NCBI GenBank assembly: GCA_964023205.1
Contig: OZ026837.1
Span: 11,013,479-11,077,478, forward strand
Direction of reading: 5' to 3'
DNA length: 64,000 bases
DNA from: Lutraria lutraria
Lineage: Eukaryota > Mollusca > Bivalvia > Venerida > Mactridae
Below the pieces are notes generated by a model. That model was given only the letters and a program-made list of their open reading frames with translations, made no database searches and was not told where the DNA came from. Of this stretch, positions 45,035-55,565 are shown one piece after another. The position numbers and the translations under genes were made by a program. How positions within the stretch are numbered: position 1 is the first letter of the stretch; each line of letters opens with the position of its first letter.

Positions 45035-45415
45035 TAATTTTTAGTGTAATGCGAATAATTTACACATTTTTTAAATATCGAACAAAACATCAATTCTACC
45101 ATTGTGTATATGTATTGATAAAATATCGCACATACCTAGCGTGTTCACTCAACTCTTTTTGAGTTGCACGATTTACTATGATTTGTAATAAGAAGATCAT
45201 AAATTAATTTGAGTGTCAATCTAGAACACAAAATACTTCGTTTTACGTTTGTATAAGCCATTCTTAATATATCAATGCCAACCGTTTTCTGTCAACACAT
45301 TTTGTAAACTCATATGATAAAAACGTGCTTCACGAATCCATCAGTGTTTTTGAAGCCAACGTTTTATCACATTTTACGTCATACATTCTTTCCTTTGTTC
45401 GGTATTTAATACCTT
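45035..45415 (-). repeat. Long inverted repeat, left arm (partner 49105-49412)
   Basis: The reverse complement of this segment matches 49105-49412 in order: aggtattaaat, aaagaatgt, ggattcgtgaagcacgttt, aaatgtgttga, gagtgaacac, ggtatgtg, gatattttatcaat and aaaattac. The arms are diverged and carry indels. They enclose about 3.7 kb. Confidence 0.7.
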
Positions 45416-46089
45416 GTAAAAGCCACATTAAAATAACAAACGTAACAATGTGAAGGTATTTACCGATTGAGAGGAAATAACTGGAATATGTTGTATTATG
45501 TTCTCGACTGGATCGTCGCCCTTTGAAGATTTACAGACGACAACCGTTGTGGCGAACTCTCATAAAAAACAACAGTTCTACATGCGTCTGCAGACTCTAA
45601 CTCTACGTCACATGCCAACTCTTCGTCCGAAGTTAAGCATTACAGCCCATCGTCACATGAACATATATACATTTGTAAACGTGAATTAATTGATAATATG
45701 TAATAGTTATGAATGCAATTAGACTTTGTATAGCCAGTGAACAAGTTTACGTTATGTTATTATCAATGCTGATTTAATATCGGCGCAAGCGGGATCATTG
45801 AAAATTAGTTACAGTAATTACAGCACGGTGTGGACACTTAAAATATTACACTGTGACAAATGAATATATCCTTCTTTTTAGCAGTTTAATTCAACGAAAT
45901 GACGAGGGTTTGACAAACATTGCACTCTTGCACTTAAGGCTGGTCACGTGACCTGGTCTGACTTGCATAAACCCAATCGGAACTAATGTCTATAATTCTG
46001 AGAATAATTCTTGAAAACGAGTACATAGTGTTTGAAAAGTTATTGTTACCGGAAATGCCCGAGTAGTTACGATAGGCATTAACCATCTT
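45416..46089. other. Sequence inside the long inverted repeat, unannotated
   Basis: Contains a 63-codon frame (45498-45689) without family resemblance. No transposase-like motif was found in the enclosed region. Confidence 0.4.
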
Positions 46090-46205
46090 AGATTTGAGTT
46101 AATCTTAAGCTCAGGATGGCCTGCGAAAATCTCAGTTGAGATTTTGGTCAAACCTTCGAAATTTGACTTGCATAGATCTCAGCTCACACTGAAAAAAGTC
46201 GCAGC
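46090..46205. repeat. Cluster of gagattttctca-type words, left
   Basis: gcgaaaatctcagttgagattttgg forms an inverted word pair (aaatctca / tgagatttt), with gatctcagctcacac and gcagctgacattttctcacc nearby. The same vocabulary occurs at 48325-48480. Confidence 0.5.
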
Positions 46206-47249
46206 TGACATTTTCTCACCATTAAGAGACGCAAAGGATATTTCATGTACATTGTATATTAATTACGTAAGCGACAAATTTCCTTCCTTTGCAAAAACGC
46301 ACACCTGTTTTACTTACATATACAATGTCGCGTGACTTTTCCCGCTATCTGTCAGCAATGTCAATTCTAGGAAATATTAGCAGAGGCAGTAAAGGCCAGT
46401 TTTGTGGCGATTGACAACACTGACGATGGAGGCCCATGTTATTATGACCAGCTTTGTGCAAAATTCGACGGCTCTAAGTGCACGGCGATACTAAGATTTT
46501 TCTGTGGGGTGCAATCTACAGCAAATTTTCTGCTTTAGTATTTTACTATTTATTTTATTTATGTTGTTCTAAGTAGTTAAATATGCGGTTTGAATATACA
46601 TGTAATTGTTAAGTCCATGTGTCCCAGGTTTTCCAATGTTTTTAAGCAGTGTCAGGAACAACTTTTAAATATTAAGCAAATGAGTAAGGTTGATATTCTT
46701 CAGTTTGACAACATTCCATTACGATAATAGATACATGTATAACTAAACGGAGACATGATAAATAATGATTGATTTATTGGTGCATAACATACATCATATG
46801 TCTTACAATGATATTATACAAAGCGCAATATAATAAAGAATTATTGCATTCAAAATTTCAAACAGAACTATTTCAGAAATGCTATCACATAGTAATGAAG
46901 ACATTCACATATTAATGCTTTTTAAAGCTTAAACAAAATTTTAACACAGAATGACCCATGAAAGTTTTGCAACTTATTTTCAATGGGATCCTAATTTATT
47001 TTCAATGGGGTGCTAGTAAACAAAAATGCCAGTCTACCACTCATCCAGTCTATATGATGGTCCATTTAAAAGAAATTGGCCGAGATACCATGATTTTCCA
47101 ACATACATGAGATCATATTAATTAGCGAATGTTTCAAATTAGTTTAAGAAACTTAAAAACAAATTGTGATTCTCATAAACTTCATGAACAAATTGTTGTC
47201 ACTACCGATACTATATGTACATTGAATATGAATTGAAACTAATCAACCA
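46206..47249. other. Unannotated AT-rich sequence
   Basis: One slightly GC-richer patch near 46390-46510 has no recognisable frame. The related words caatgggatcc and caatggggtgc near 46980-47010 make a short imperfect direct repeat. Confidence 0.4.
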
Positions 47250-47405
47250 AAGTTTAACCTGCTCATGCGACCACCTGTTTTGTGCGACCACCTATTATAA
47301 ACGACTACTCCGTGGTCCGCCCGACGCATTTCCCTATACAATTAACCGTTATTGCACGACCACCTGTCTAACGCGACCAGCAGGCACCATTCCACGGGGG
47401 ATACT
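47250..47405. repeat. MITE-like locus with gcgaccacctgt words
   Basis: gcgaccacctgttttgtgcg, gaccacctattataaacgac, cacgaccacctgtctaacgc and ctaaacgaccg recur at intervals of about 20 and 75 bp. Similar to 32690 and to the ggtcacct loci. The overlapping 96-codon frame reflects a lack of stops in this wording and does not resemble a protein family. Confidence 0.45.
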
Positions 47406-47724
47406 AAACGACCGTTTACGTGTTTTCAAATCAATGAATTTATTTTGTCTTACTATTTATCCTCAGGTAGATCTAAAATATTCATTTTTTTTCAGATTTT
47501 ACTAATTAATACACGTTGTTTTTAAATTTTAACTGGATATCACGTCAGATGAAGGGAAATAAATTACATGTAAATATGCATAATTGAATATATTTGAGAA
47601 AGGGAAATTATATTCATTCCCAATTAAAGTGCCTGTTTTGAGCAAGTCAGGGGTACAAATGTTGAGATAAATTGCAAAAAAACAACAAACAAAGTTTACA
47701 TTTTTTATGTTCATTTGTTAAAAA

Positions 47725-48000
47725 AGTCAATCAGAACACTAAAAAAGTTTGGACGTCCGAACAATTTTGTACAAAATGTCTTCAATTTTTTCAGTCGTCC
47801 AAAGCTTTTCAAAAAGAAATAAAATGATCTATACTGAATAAAGAATGTGAAAAGTCTCGATGCCCGAACAGTTTGTACAAAAAGTTCGGACGTCCAAACT
47901 TTTCGAAAAAAAAACATTGACAAATGCTTAAAGTTTGGACACCCGAACAATTTGTACAAAAAAGTTCGGACGTCCAAACCTGGATTAGGAGACCATCTGC
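47725..48000. repeat. Cluster of near-perfect palindromes, GTTYGGACGTCCRAAC
   Basis: aaagtttggacgtccgaaca (47745), gttcggacgtccaaac (47883), aaagtttggacacccgaaca (47930) and gttcggacgtccaaac (47961), with aattttgtacaaaa or agtttgtacaaaa between. Consecutive words are mutually complementary, so several nested hairpins can form, for example cccgaacaatttgtacaaaa followed by aagttcgg. Confidence 0.75.
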
Positions 48001-48324
48001 TTTGCATACACGGTGGACGATGCGGGTCATGGATGATTCGGATATCCTCACCTAATCACCGACGACCCTAATTAAAATCACCTGTAGGCCAAGAACCGAA
48101 GGATTGTCACAGCTTTCAAACATGAAGATATCACAAACTATCTGCTTGTTGCGCTTTCAAGATGCGGCTGTAACGCTCGAGTTGAACATAAAACTATACC
48201 TAAAACAACCTAAAATCTCAGGTACTCGATATATCTCTTCATTATTTACTCGTTCACGAAACACTCGCCGAGCTCGTTTCCTGCGACGATTTACAATCAC
48301 AATATTGTTTTCAGAGACGTTCTT

Positions 48325-48480
48325 TTTGAGATTTTCTCAAGCAGTTTGAGATAGGTCTGGGAGAAAATCTCAGCCTTTGAGTTGAGAATTTCAACTCAAA
48401 ATATTAATGAAAGCCGCTTAGGCAAAAACTGAGATTTTCTCAACGAATTCGTGAAAATCTCAACTACCACAGAAATATCG
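48325..48480. repeat. Cluster of gagattttctcaa words, right
   Basis: ttgagattttctcaagcag, gggagaaaatctcagcc, actgagattttctcaacg and gtgaaaatctcaact alternate orientation, each about 12-14 bp. Shares vocabulary with 46090-46205. MITE-like or cryptic simple sequence. Confidence 0.55.
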
Positions 48481-49104
48481 CTCATGCAATCAATATTAAG
48501 CTTTCATCACGAGACTATTACAATGCTATTGCAATTGCTGAAAGTACTATTGCGATACTATTGTAATATAGTTATTGCCAATATTTAGAAACCACAGAGA
48601 TAAACTTGTTAATGCAATTTTGCACAGTCTTAGATATACATTTGCTGTAAATATATACTAAAATGTTTGTGGTAATGATTTAAAATGATTTGGACAGAAA
48701 TAAATGAATAACATTCAGTTCAATTACAGCAGTGTGTGCTTTTTATGCTATGATTAACTTTTATAATGAGAAACAGCGGAAGTTGTTTTAAATTAATAAT
48801 AAACTTTATAAGAAGTTGAGCTAACTATCGGCAATAATTATTATATTCCTTCAGACATTTATACAAACTTAAAGGATTGTTCTTAACGGTCAATCAATAT
48901 ATTATGTACAAAGAAGTAGAAAACATTGCTTTTTTTTCATTTTTCCTCATACAGCGAAAAAAATCGTCTAAGCAATAACGGTTGTTATCTGGAAATATTT
49001 AAAGGGAGATAATCTAGTCAAGAACTCCTTTCCAAGTTTTCGAATTGCTTCCCTTCCTTCGGACATCGTTTCATATATACATGTGTGGATGATTGGATTA
49101 GGTA
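48481..49104. other. Unannotated AT-rich sequence
   Basis: A short stretch near 48510-48565 repeats gactattacaatgctattgc / gtactattgcgatactattg words. Otherwise nothing seen. Confidence 0.4.
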
Positions 49105-49412
49105 TTAAATAAATAACAAAAGAAAGAATGTGCGGTACTTGATGTTTGATTAAATGAATAAGACGGATTCGTGAAGCACGTTTTTTGTCTTGAGTTCACT
49201 AAATGTGTTGAGGGAAAATTGTTTTTATTCATACAAAGTTTAATGGTGTGTTTTCCATGACGTCATATCGTGTTTTCATAAATCTGAGTAGTTTGTGTAA
49301 CTGAAAAGGGACGAGAGTGAACACACTATATACATGTAGGTATGTGTGATATTTTGTCAATGCTCAAAATAAGTTAAAGAATCGTATCGCCCTGAAAATT
49401 ACATTTTTGTCA
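49105..49412 (+). repeat. Long inverted repeat, right arm (partner 45035-45415)
   Basis: Matches the reverse complement of 45035-45415 as described there, with ggattcgtgaagcacgtttt as the best-kept block. No terminal target duplication could be defined by eye. Confidence 0.7.
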
Positions 49413-49809
49413 ATTATCAATGGGACTCAATTCTTTTGTATCTATGTTTTTCAATATCCTATATTTATGTAAAACAGAACACGTTGCCAATAAAACTTCG
49501 TGAAAAAAACTGTATCTACAAATATATCTAACATAATTTTATATAAATACTCAAACTGGAGAAATGAAATCGATTGTTGCCAAAATTTCTTAAATATTTT
49601 AAAGGGTCATACAAACTAACTGTGGCCCTTTTTCACCTTGGCCTACATTTACCACTTTGATATATAAAGAGATCGAGAGAAGTATGATATTAGGTTATAA
49701 GTTTCGTTGATAATATTATGGCTTTTTACTCGGTTGACCTATTTTGTTACTGAACCAAAAGCGATAGTTTAAATATGATGTCGGTGATACATGTATTTAT
49801 ATTGTTACT
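49413..49809. other. Unannotated sequence
   Basis: No repeats or frames of note. Confidence 0.4.
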
Positions 49810-49950
49810 ATAGTATTCCAAGGCCAGTCACACACACGGCACCAAATGTAAAAGGAGGATGAAAATAATGTGCCCGATGCGGGATACAAACCCACGACCT
49901 CCTGCCTGCCAGTCAGATGCTCTAACAACTGAGTTAATCGGACTGGTGAA
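49810..49950 (-). mobile_element. tRNA-derived SINE, family II, copy 1
   Basis: On the minus strand: ccgattaactcagttgttag then agc (A box), ctgactggcaggcaggaggt (anticodon region), ggtttgtatcccgcatcgg (B box and acceptor stem), then a body cacattattttcatcctcct and tttacatttggtgcc. The first 73 bp fold like a tRNA cloverleaf. The 3' body shared with 55450 shows it is a SINE and not a tRNA gene. Confidence 0.75.
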
Positions 49951-50199
49951 TATCCCAGCCAATTTATGAATACACTCTACAATGTTGGTTTACAGATTTG
50001 TTGGTAATGATGTGATATAGCCAAAATAAATCGACGCAAATTGTTATTTCTAGATTCCTGAGGTACATATTTTATACCGGTACTGTTATGCAAGTTGTTA
50101 TGTGATTGCAGTGGTCTTGTACATATACTCTTTATATTTTATTTGAGTTTATTTTTGATCAACTGCATGTCCATTATTGGAGTATTTAAACTAAATGTA

Positions 50200-50340
50200 G
50201 GCAATCCTGGGTTAGCGGCCTCCTCCGAAATAAAAGGTATATAATAAAAGCAATTTTTATGAAAACCGTCATTGGTTATTTAAAATAAATGACCGCTGAA
50301 GAAAAGTCACCTGTCAATAATGACCATGTTGTGTCTTTCC
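50200..50340. repeat. MITE-like element, gttagcggcctcctccgaa words
   Basis: gtaggcaatcctgggttagc, ggcctcctccgaaataaaag, then tgaccgctgaagaaaagtca and cctgtcaataatgacca. Same word family as 41610, 43535, 44563 and 52533. Confidence 0.45.
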
Positions 50341-52532
50341 TAAGGTTGGATTCTGTTCGCAGGTTCGACGGTATGTACCTTTACAGTCATTGGATAAGTC
50401 ATAGGAAGATCCATGTATGAGTATGCATGTCAAGTCAAGGTCTAAGTGAGCCTGTGGTTAAATAGATCTTGTACATGCTTTTCTATTTTCCTATATTTAA
50501 TTATTACTTGTATTTCATAGTGTGAGAGTCATGTGATTGATTAAGATATCAAGGTCACACTCAAAGATCATATTCATGTATCGTCTCCAACAGACTCTAT
50601 ATCTTTAGTTTTCAATAGGTCTGCTTTCATTCACCTTTGCATAGCATCCAAGAGTTGTAGCTAATGTTTACTATGTAAATACAGCCTCTGTTTGCAAGAC
50701 CGTTACTAAAATTGCCCTAAAACAATATGTAGGTACATGTGTACCTTTCTAGAGGGATCCTGGAGCATCCCCTCTGAAGTAAAAATGACAGTAGATTGTC
50801 GGAAACGCATTCTGGGGCACACTAATAATAATTTAAACTTGGTTAAAAGCTCTTGAGTACTCGGGTCTTCTATTCCCCCGGCCCCTACCCCTTTCATTTG
50901 ATAGCGTTTTAAGTATTTTTATTGTGTCTACAGTGCCCAAAGGAAGATATGCCAATAGTTTGTGGTATGTATGCATGTCTACTATGAATATGTCTGTATA
51001 TTGACGCATAACATGCAATGTCATTATAGTAAGGTGTGTTACACAACGTCCTTGGATATTCTTATTGACGTCGCCTTGTGGCTCGACTATGGAGTTAAGC
51101 AATGAATGAGAGGTGTTTTTTCCATGATTAAATTTTTCAGGAAGAATTGTGATTACTAAACAAATAAAGTAAATTATGTGTGAGTTTTTACTGTTTATTT
51201 ATCTTCAGTGTGTTGTTATATTGTTTTGATATTTTACAAAATCCACAATTTTTGTTTATTTGCAAGATTTGAAACTAACTAACTATATAAAAGACTAAAT
51301 GTTCTAACTGAATGGATATTGTATTGAATCGAGGTGTCAGGGACGCAAACTTTAAAAATTGATGCTTCTGATTAAAAATGCAGATTTCTGCTAATTTTGG
51401 ACTCAATGATAAATAATCAACATGATAATGAACTGAAATCATTTGATTTTACCTTGTTGCGGTACAATGGTGTACATATATAGTTTATTTATTATAGTGA
51501 CAGGCATAATAAAGAAATATACAACGTTACATTATACATGAATATTTTGCAAATAGTACTTATAATATATTATGCATGTATATTTTCTTTAAAAACAAGT
51601 TGTAGTCATTTTACTGTTCTTACCAACCAACGTGTTCACACTTTTATTTTTCCTTACTGTCATTGTATTACACTGATCATTTTTATCTTTTAAAATTTGC
51701 CTGTTTTTGATAATAAAATACTAGCTCTAATAGGGCTATTTCAGGGTCAAGAAAGTGGTATTTGTTTTAATCGATGATCATGAAGACATGAAATAAAGTT
51801 TTCAAACTGCATGTATGTACAACGTAAATGTCTTGCATCTCAAATGACAGGCCGTAACGAAACTAAGCTTTAAACTTAGTTGTAGGCACCGAATGGTTTC
51901 AGTCGGATTAAGTTCCGTGGGACCAGACTGTTTATTAGGGACCATCACATTTTTACAACAGTGTGCAGCATAATGGACTTTAAATACATTGTGATTTGCC
52001 AATATTTTTCAAGAATGTGTTTCTACCTTAAAGTTTATATACTATTTGTATTATACGTTGTATATTTCATTCGAAAATAACAATAGACTAATATCTAATA
52101 AAATCAGGTTCACTTACTTTTTATTGAAAGACTCTGATCAAATTTGGATCTATTTGCCCTGCTTGAATATATATTGTGCGTTTATGCCTTTTCCTGATGT
52201 ACACCGGTAATTTAGAACTTCCGGACGCTATAACATATGTTTAAAGTCGATTCATTTGTTGTTAAACTTAAGAGTTTGAATATGAAATCATGTCATCAGT
52301 CATTTAGTTAAAGGAACTTATTAATAAATCAAATTAATTTTCTTGATGGCGAATAATGTAGGGGACGGAAAGTTAATTTGGATAGTCAATGTATCGCGAT
52401 ACATATTGCAATATGGATCGAATGTATTGCAATATATATACAAGCTATGCCATACCATTGTACCCCTAATGTTTTGTAGATCTATATTGTTACTGGTTAT
52501 ACTTGTGCAGTTATACATGTGAGCAAAGACCA
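50341..52532. other. Long stretch without recognised features
   Basis: AT-rich, with several short random-looking frames, including two overlapping minus frames at 50706-51102. The words tatcgcgatacatattgcaa and gtattgcaatatatat near 52390-52440 are self-complementary and resemble words near 38165. Confidence 0.4.
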
Positions 52533-52795
52533 TCATTAGGAAGGCTAACTGTGGCCTTTTATTGACAGTTAGCCTTTATTCGGAGGTCATTTTGTTCTTA
52601 ATAATCAATGACGGTATTCCAAAGCATGGTTATATTCACAGGGTTATCTTTATTAGGAGGTGGTCGCTAACACAGGGTCACCTTTATTAGGAGGTGGTCG
52701 CTAACACAGGGTCCCCTTTATTAGGAGGTGGTCGCTAACACAGAGTCACCTTTATTAGGAGGTGGGCGCTAACATAGGTTTGACTGAATTAAGAT
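52533..52795. repeat. MITE-like element with an internal 34-bp tandem repeat (4 units)
   Basis: Begins aggctaactgtggcctttta and ttgacagttagcctttattc. The right part is a tandem of cacagggtcacctttattag then gaggtggtcgctaa at 52637, 52671, 52705 and 52739 (period 34). It ends gcgctaacataggtttgact. The repeated unit is the element end itself (ggtggtcgctaacacagg), suggesting expansion of the terminal repeat. Confidence 0.8.
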
Positions 52796-53755
52796 ATTGC
52801 ATAAAATTAACCATGATAAAATCAATATTAATTTTACAATGACTTATTAGATTAGTAAGTGTTGACACATTAAGACTAACAAAATAATGATTAGGTCCGG
52901 ACAGTGGTCTTTAGTCGACTAGTTATACTGTACATACTGTAACATCAAATATTTAGGATTCGGAGAATTTGTATAAATCACTGAAAGCACGAGAAACATG
53001 TGCAGTTTGTAAATGTGGAATGTCATTGACGGAAACACAGGTGTGGAATTTACGAGTTAAAGCAGAACGGAACTTGGATCTGAGCTCAGAAACTGTTTTC
53101 AAGTTTTATAACCATATCGTCATATATCTTTTTATATTTATTAGTAAATTATGATCAGATGATATCAATGAACTTTAGCCTGGCAAAACAATATTCTGAA
53201 CACGTACTAGTATTTGCAGATAAATCTGCTCCTTTTTAAAACCATTATACTTTGAGAAAAAAATGGGATTTGAGCTTTATTATTAATGATAATAAAATTA
53301 TGTCCGATCTTTAAAAAATATCAAGGACAATAATCGTGCAGTAACCTCTCAGAGAAATGTGTAGACAATGCAGTGAATAAATACGATCGCTAGGCCGCAA
53401 ACTTCACAGAAATCTCTTTCCAACTTTTTATTTACTGTACAATTGTAGCATATCTGCGGATATATCGGATTGGAAAAGCTCATGTTTACAGTAGTGGAAA
53501 TAATCAGTGAAATACGCGTAGTTCTTACATACAGAATGTGACTGTTAAGGGAGATAACAATAACAGTTTTGTGGAAACTTTTACAACTACATGTAGTTAC
53601 CAAACATGGACCGATATTTATTTGGTATCGGGTGAATTATTGAAGACACTGTTTTGTTTAAATACAGTTTGCCTATTCAGACCCTTTGTAGGAACATAAA
53701 TTGTATTTCACTTTAATCAAACGTTTTAGTATTGCAATTATACACTAAAGTCCTT
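52796..53755. other. Unannotated AT-rich sequence
   Basis: A 61-codon plus frame (52969-53154) and an 84-codon minus frame (53603-53349) are open, but neither shows recognisable motifs. Confidence 0.4.
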
Positions 53756-53982
53756 TTTTGTTTGTTTATTTATATCGAGATTTACGCCCCTTTTCATCTG
53801 TCAGAGCCAGGCGGACTGTTCATCTAACCCATCGTCCCTGGGAAGAACCAGTACGAGACTCCCATCCTCCGTAAGCAAGTAACCTATTGTCCCACAGAGA
53901 GACATGGTCGGTAGCGGGGTTCGAATCCACGACCCTATATCAGTGAGAGGTTATAGTGATTTGAAGTTAAGTCTTGTAACCA
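53756..53982 (-). mobile_element. tRNA-derived SINE, family I, copy 3
   Basis: On the minus strand: cttcaaatcactataacctc, gtcgtggattcgaacccc (B box), the family body (gtctcgtactggttcttccc, tgaacagtccgcctggctct) and the tail gaaaaggggcgtaaatctcg then aataaacaaacaaa. The A-box end is lost or mutated (ttggttacaagact). Same orientation as the copy at 37748. Confidence 0.8.
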
Positions 53983-54649
53983 AATATACATATTTATCTT
54001 AGTGCAGGTGCTTACATAATAACATTCTAAATAAAATGTAACTTATTGTTTTAACGCAGATAAAGGGAATGAAAGTCAAAATTATGACTATACACGTAAT
54101 TGAGCTATCAAAAGTGAGTCATAGTAGTAAGTCTAGATTAAACTGATATATTTTTGATTTCATACTTCTTATAAATTCTGCCTGATAATTACAAACACTT
54201 TGTTATATTAATATAGTTTCACACATTTTGTCCTATGAAGATATAAATTTATACATGTATATTGCAAACGAAAGCGAAATATTTTCCTTAGGGATGCATC
54301 TTCATATACTTTCAAACACATCGTGATATATATAAAAGACTGAGCAAGGACGACTTATGTTTAAAATGTAGAACACACATTTAATAGGTCCGTGATTTAT
54401 CGCAGGATACAGTTTATTGTACTATAATGTGAACACAAATGATCTCATTATTGGTTTTGAAAGATGGACAGCATACAGGTCCGAAATATTGCACTTTAAA
54501 TATACATGCACGCATATATAGAATGGTTGATGCCGCTTGATGCTCATTCTACAAGGTAATCATACACACATTACCAATCATTAATTCATTATAAACTTTA
54601 TTAACTTAACCGTAATAATTTATTGTAATTCATCAGTCAGACGTTGATG
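53983..54649. other. Unannotated AT-rich sequence
   Basis: No repeats or frames of note. Confidence 0.4.
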
Positions 54650-55150
54650 TTAGGAAAAGTTTAAACACCCGACCGTAGTTCGTGTACATACTTTAGCACC
54701 TGACACTAGAGAATCTTGAACATTTGACTTTAGTTCCTGTAGAAACTTGAACACTTGACCCTAGTACCTGTAAAATATCATGCATTAGAACCTAGTTCCT
54801 GTAGAAGCTTGAATAATGACACTAGCTCCTGTAGAAGCTTGAATAATGACACTAGCTCCTGTAGAAGCTTGAATAATGACACTAGCTCCTGTAGAAGCTT
54901 GTGCACTACACCTCAGTACCTGTAGAGTGATGGAAATTTGACACTAGAACACGTAGAAGCTAAAATACTAGCATTTGAACATAGATTATAGTGTAGACGC
55001 TTGATCCTTTAACATTAGGTCCTGTAGAGACTTGATTGATCCTTTAACATTTGGTCTTGGAGAGGATTGTCATTAATTTTTGTAAAGACTTGGGCACCTG
55101 ACCCTAGTTCCGATTGAAACCCTAGGTCCTGTAGGTGCATAAGCACGCCC
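54650..55150 (+). repeat. Degenerate tandem repeat, 30-35 bp, with a homogenised core
   Basis: The consensus is about cttgaacacttgacac, tagttcctgtagaag. Three exact 30-bp units (gaagcttgaataatgacact then agctcctgta) lie at about 54803-54895, and more diverged units on both sides extend to 54665 and 55130. A clean centre with decayed flanks is typical of local re-expansion. Confidence 0.85.
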
Positions 55151-55449
55151 CCCTTTGTACTTGGTGTCAAAGATTTGCATCCAAGATAAGACAAATATTA
55201 TTTCTCTCTACAGGTTTCTAACAGATAAAGCATAAATGTCCGCTTGTTCCTCAGACATTGTTGTCATTTGCAATTTGTAAAGATAAATCCCTTTTGAAGT
55301 TTTTCATTTCTAATATGACATGAAATTCAGGAAATTTACTTGAACGTACAATCGTGATACTTGAAGCCTGTATACCCACGGAAAAAGTTGCGAGAGTTGT
55401 TAGGTGTTATCTTGAATTTAGACCCTGTATCCACTTTACTAAAATTTCG

Positions 55450-55565
55450 ATTATCTCAGTTGTTAGCGCATCTGACCTGCAAGCCGGATATCAATAGTTC
55501 GAGCACTGCATGATGAGCATTATGTTCCTCCTCCTGTTATATTTGGAACCTTATCCTGCTACAAT
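55450..55565 (+). mobile_element. tRNA-derived SINE, family II, copy 2
   Basis: cgattatctcagttgttagc and gcatctgacctgcaagccgg in the A-box and anticodon regions, agttcgagcactgc as B box, then gagcattatgttcctcctcc and tgttatatttggaacc, which match the body of the copy at 49810 in inverse orientation. Confidence 0.7.

Noticed and set aside
47215..47505. 96-codon frame as a small cysteine-containing protein gene
   Set aside because: It overlaps the gcgaccacct MITE-like words, has no signal peptide and shows no family resemblance.
49868..49945. A genuine tRNA gene on the minus strand
   Set aside because: It has tRNA-like A and B boxes, but the stems are imperfect and the downstream body is shared with 55450-55565, which marks it as a SINE.
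52376..52445. GTATCGCAATA-type palindromic words as a regulatory site, also near 38165
   Set aside because: Only two loosely similar places were seen; too short and AT-rich to separate from chance.
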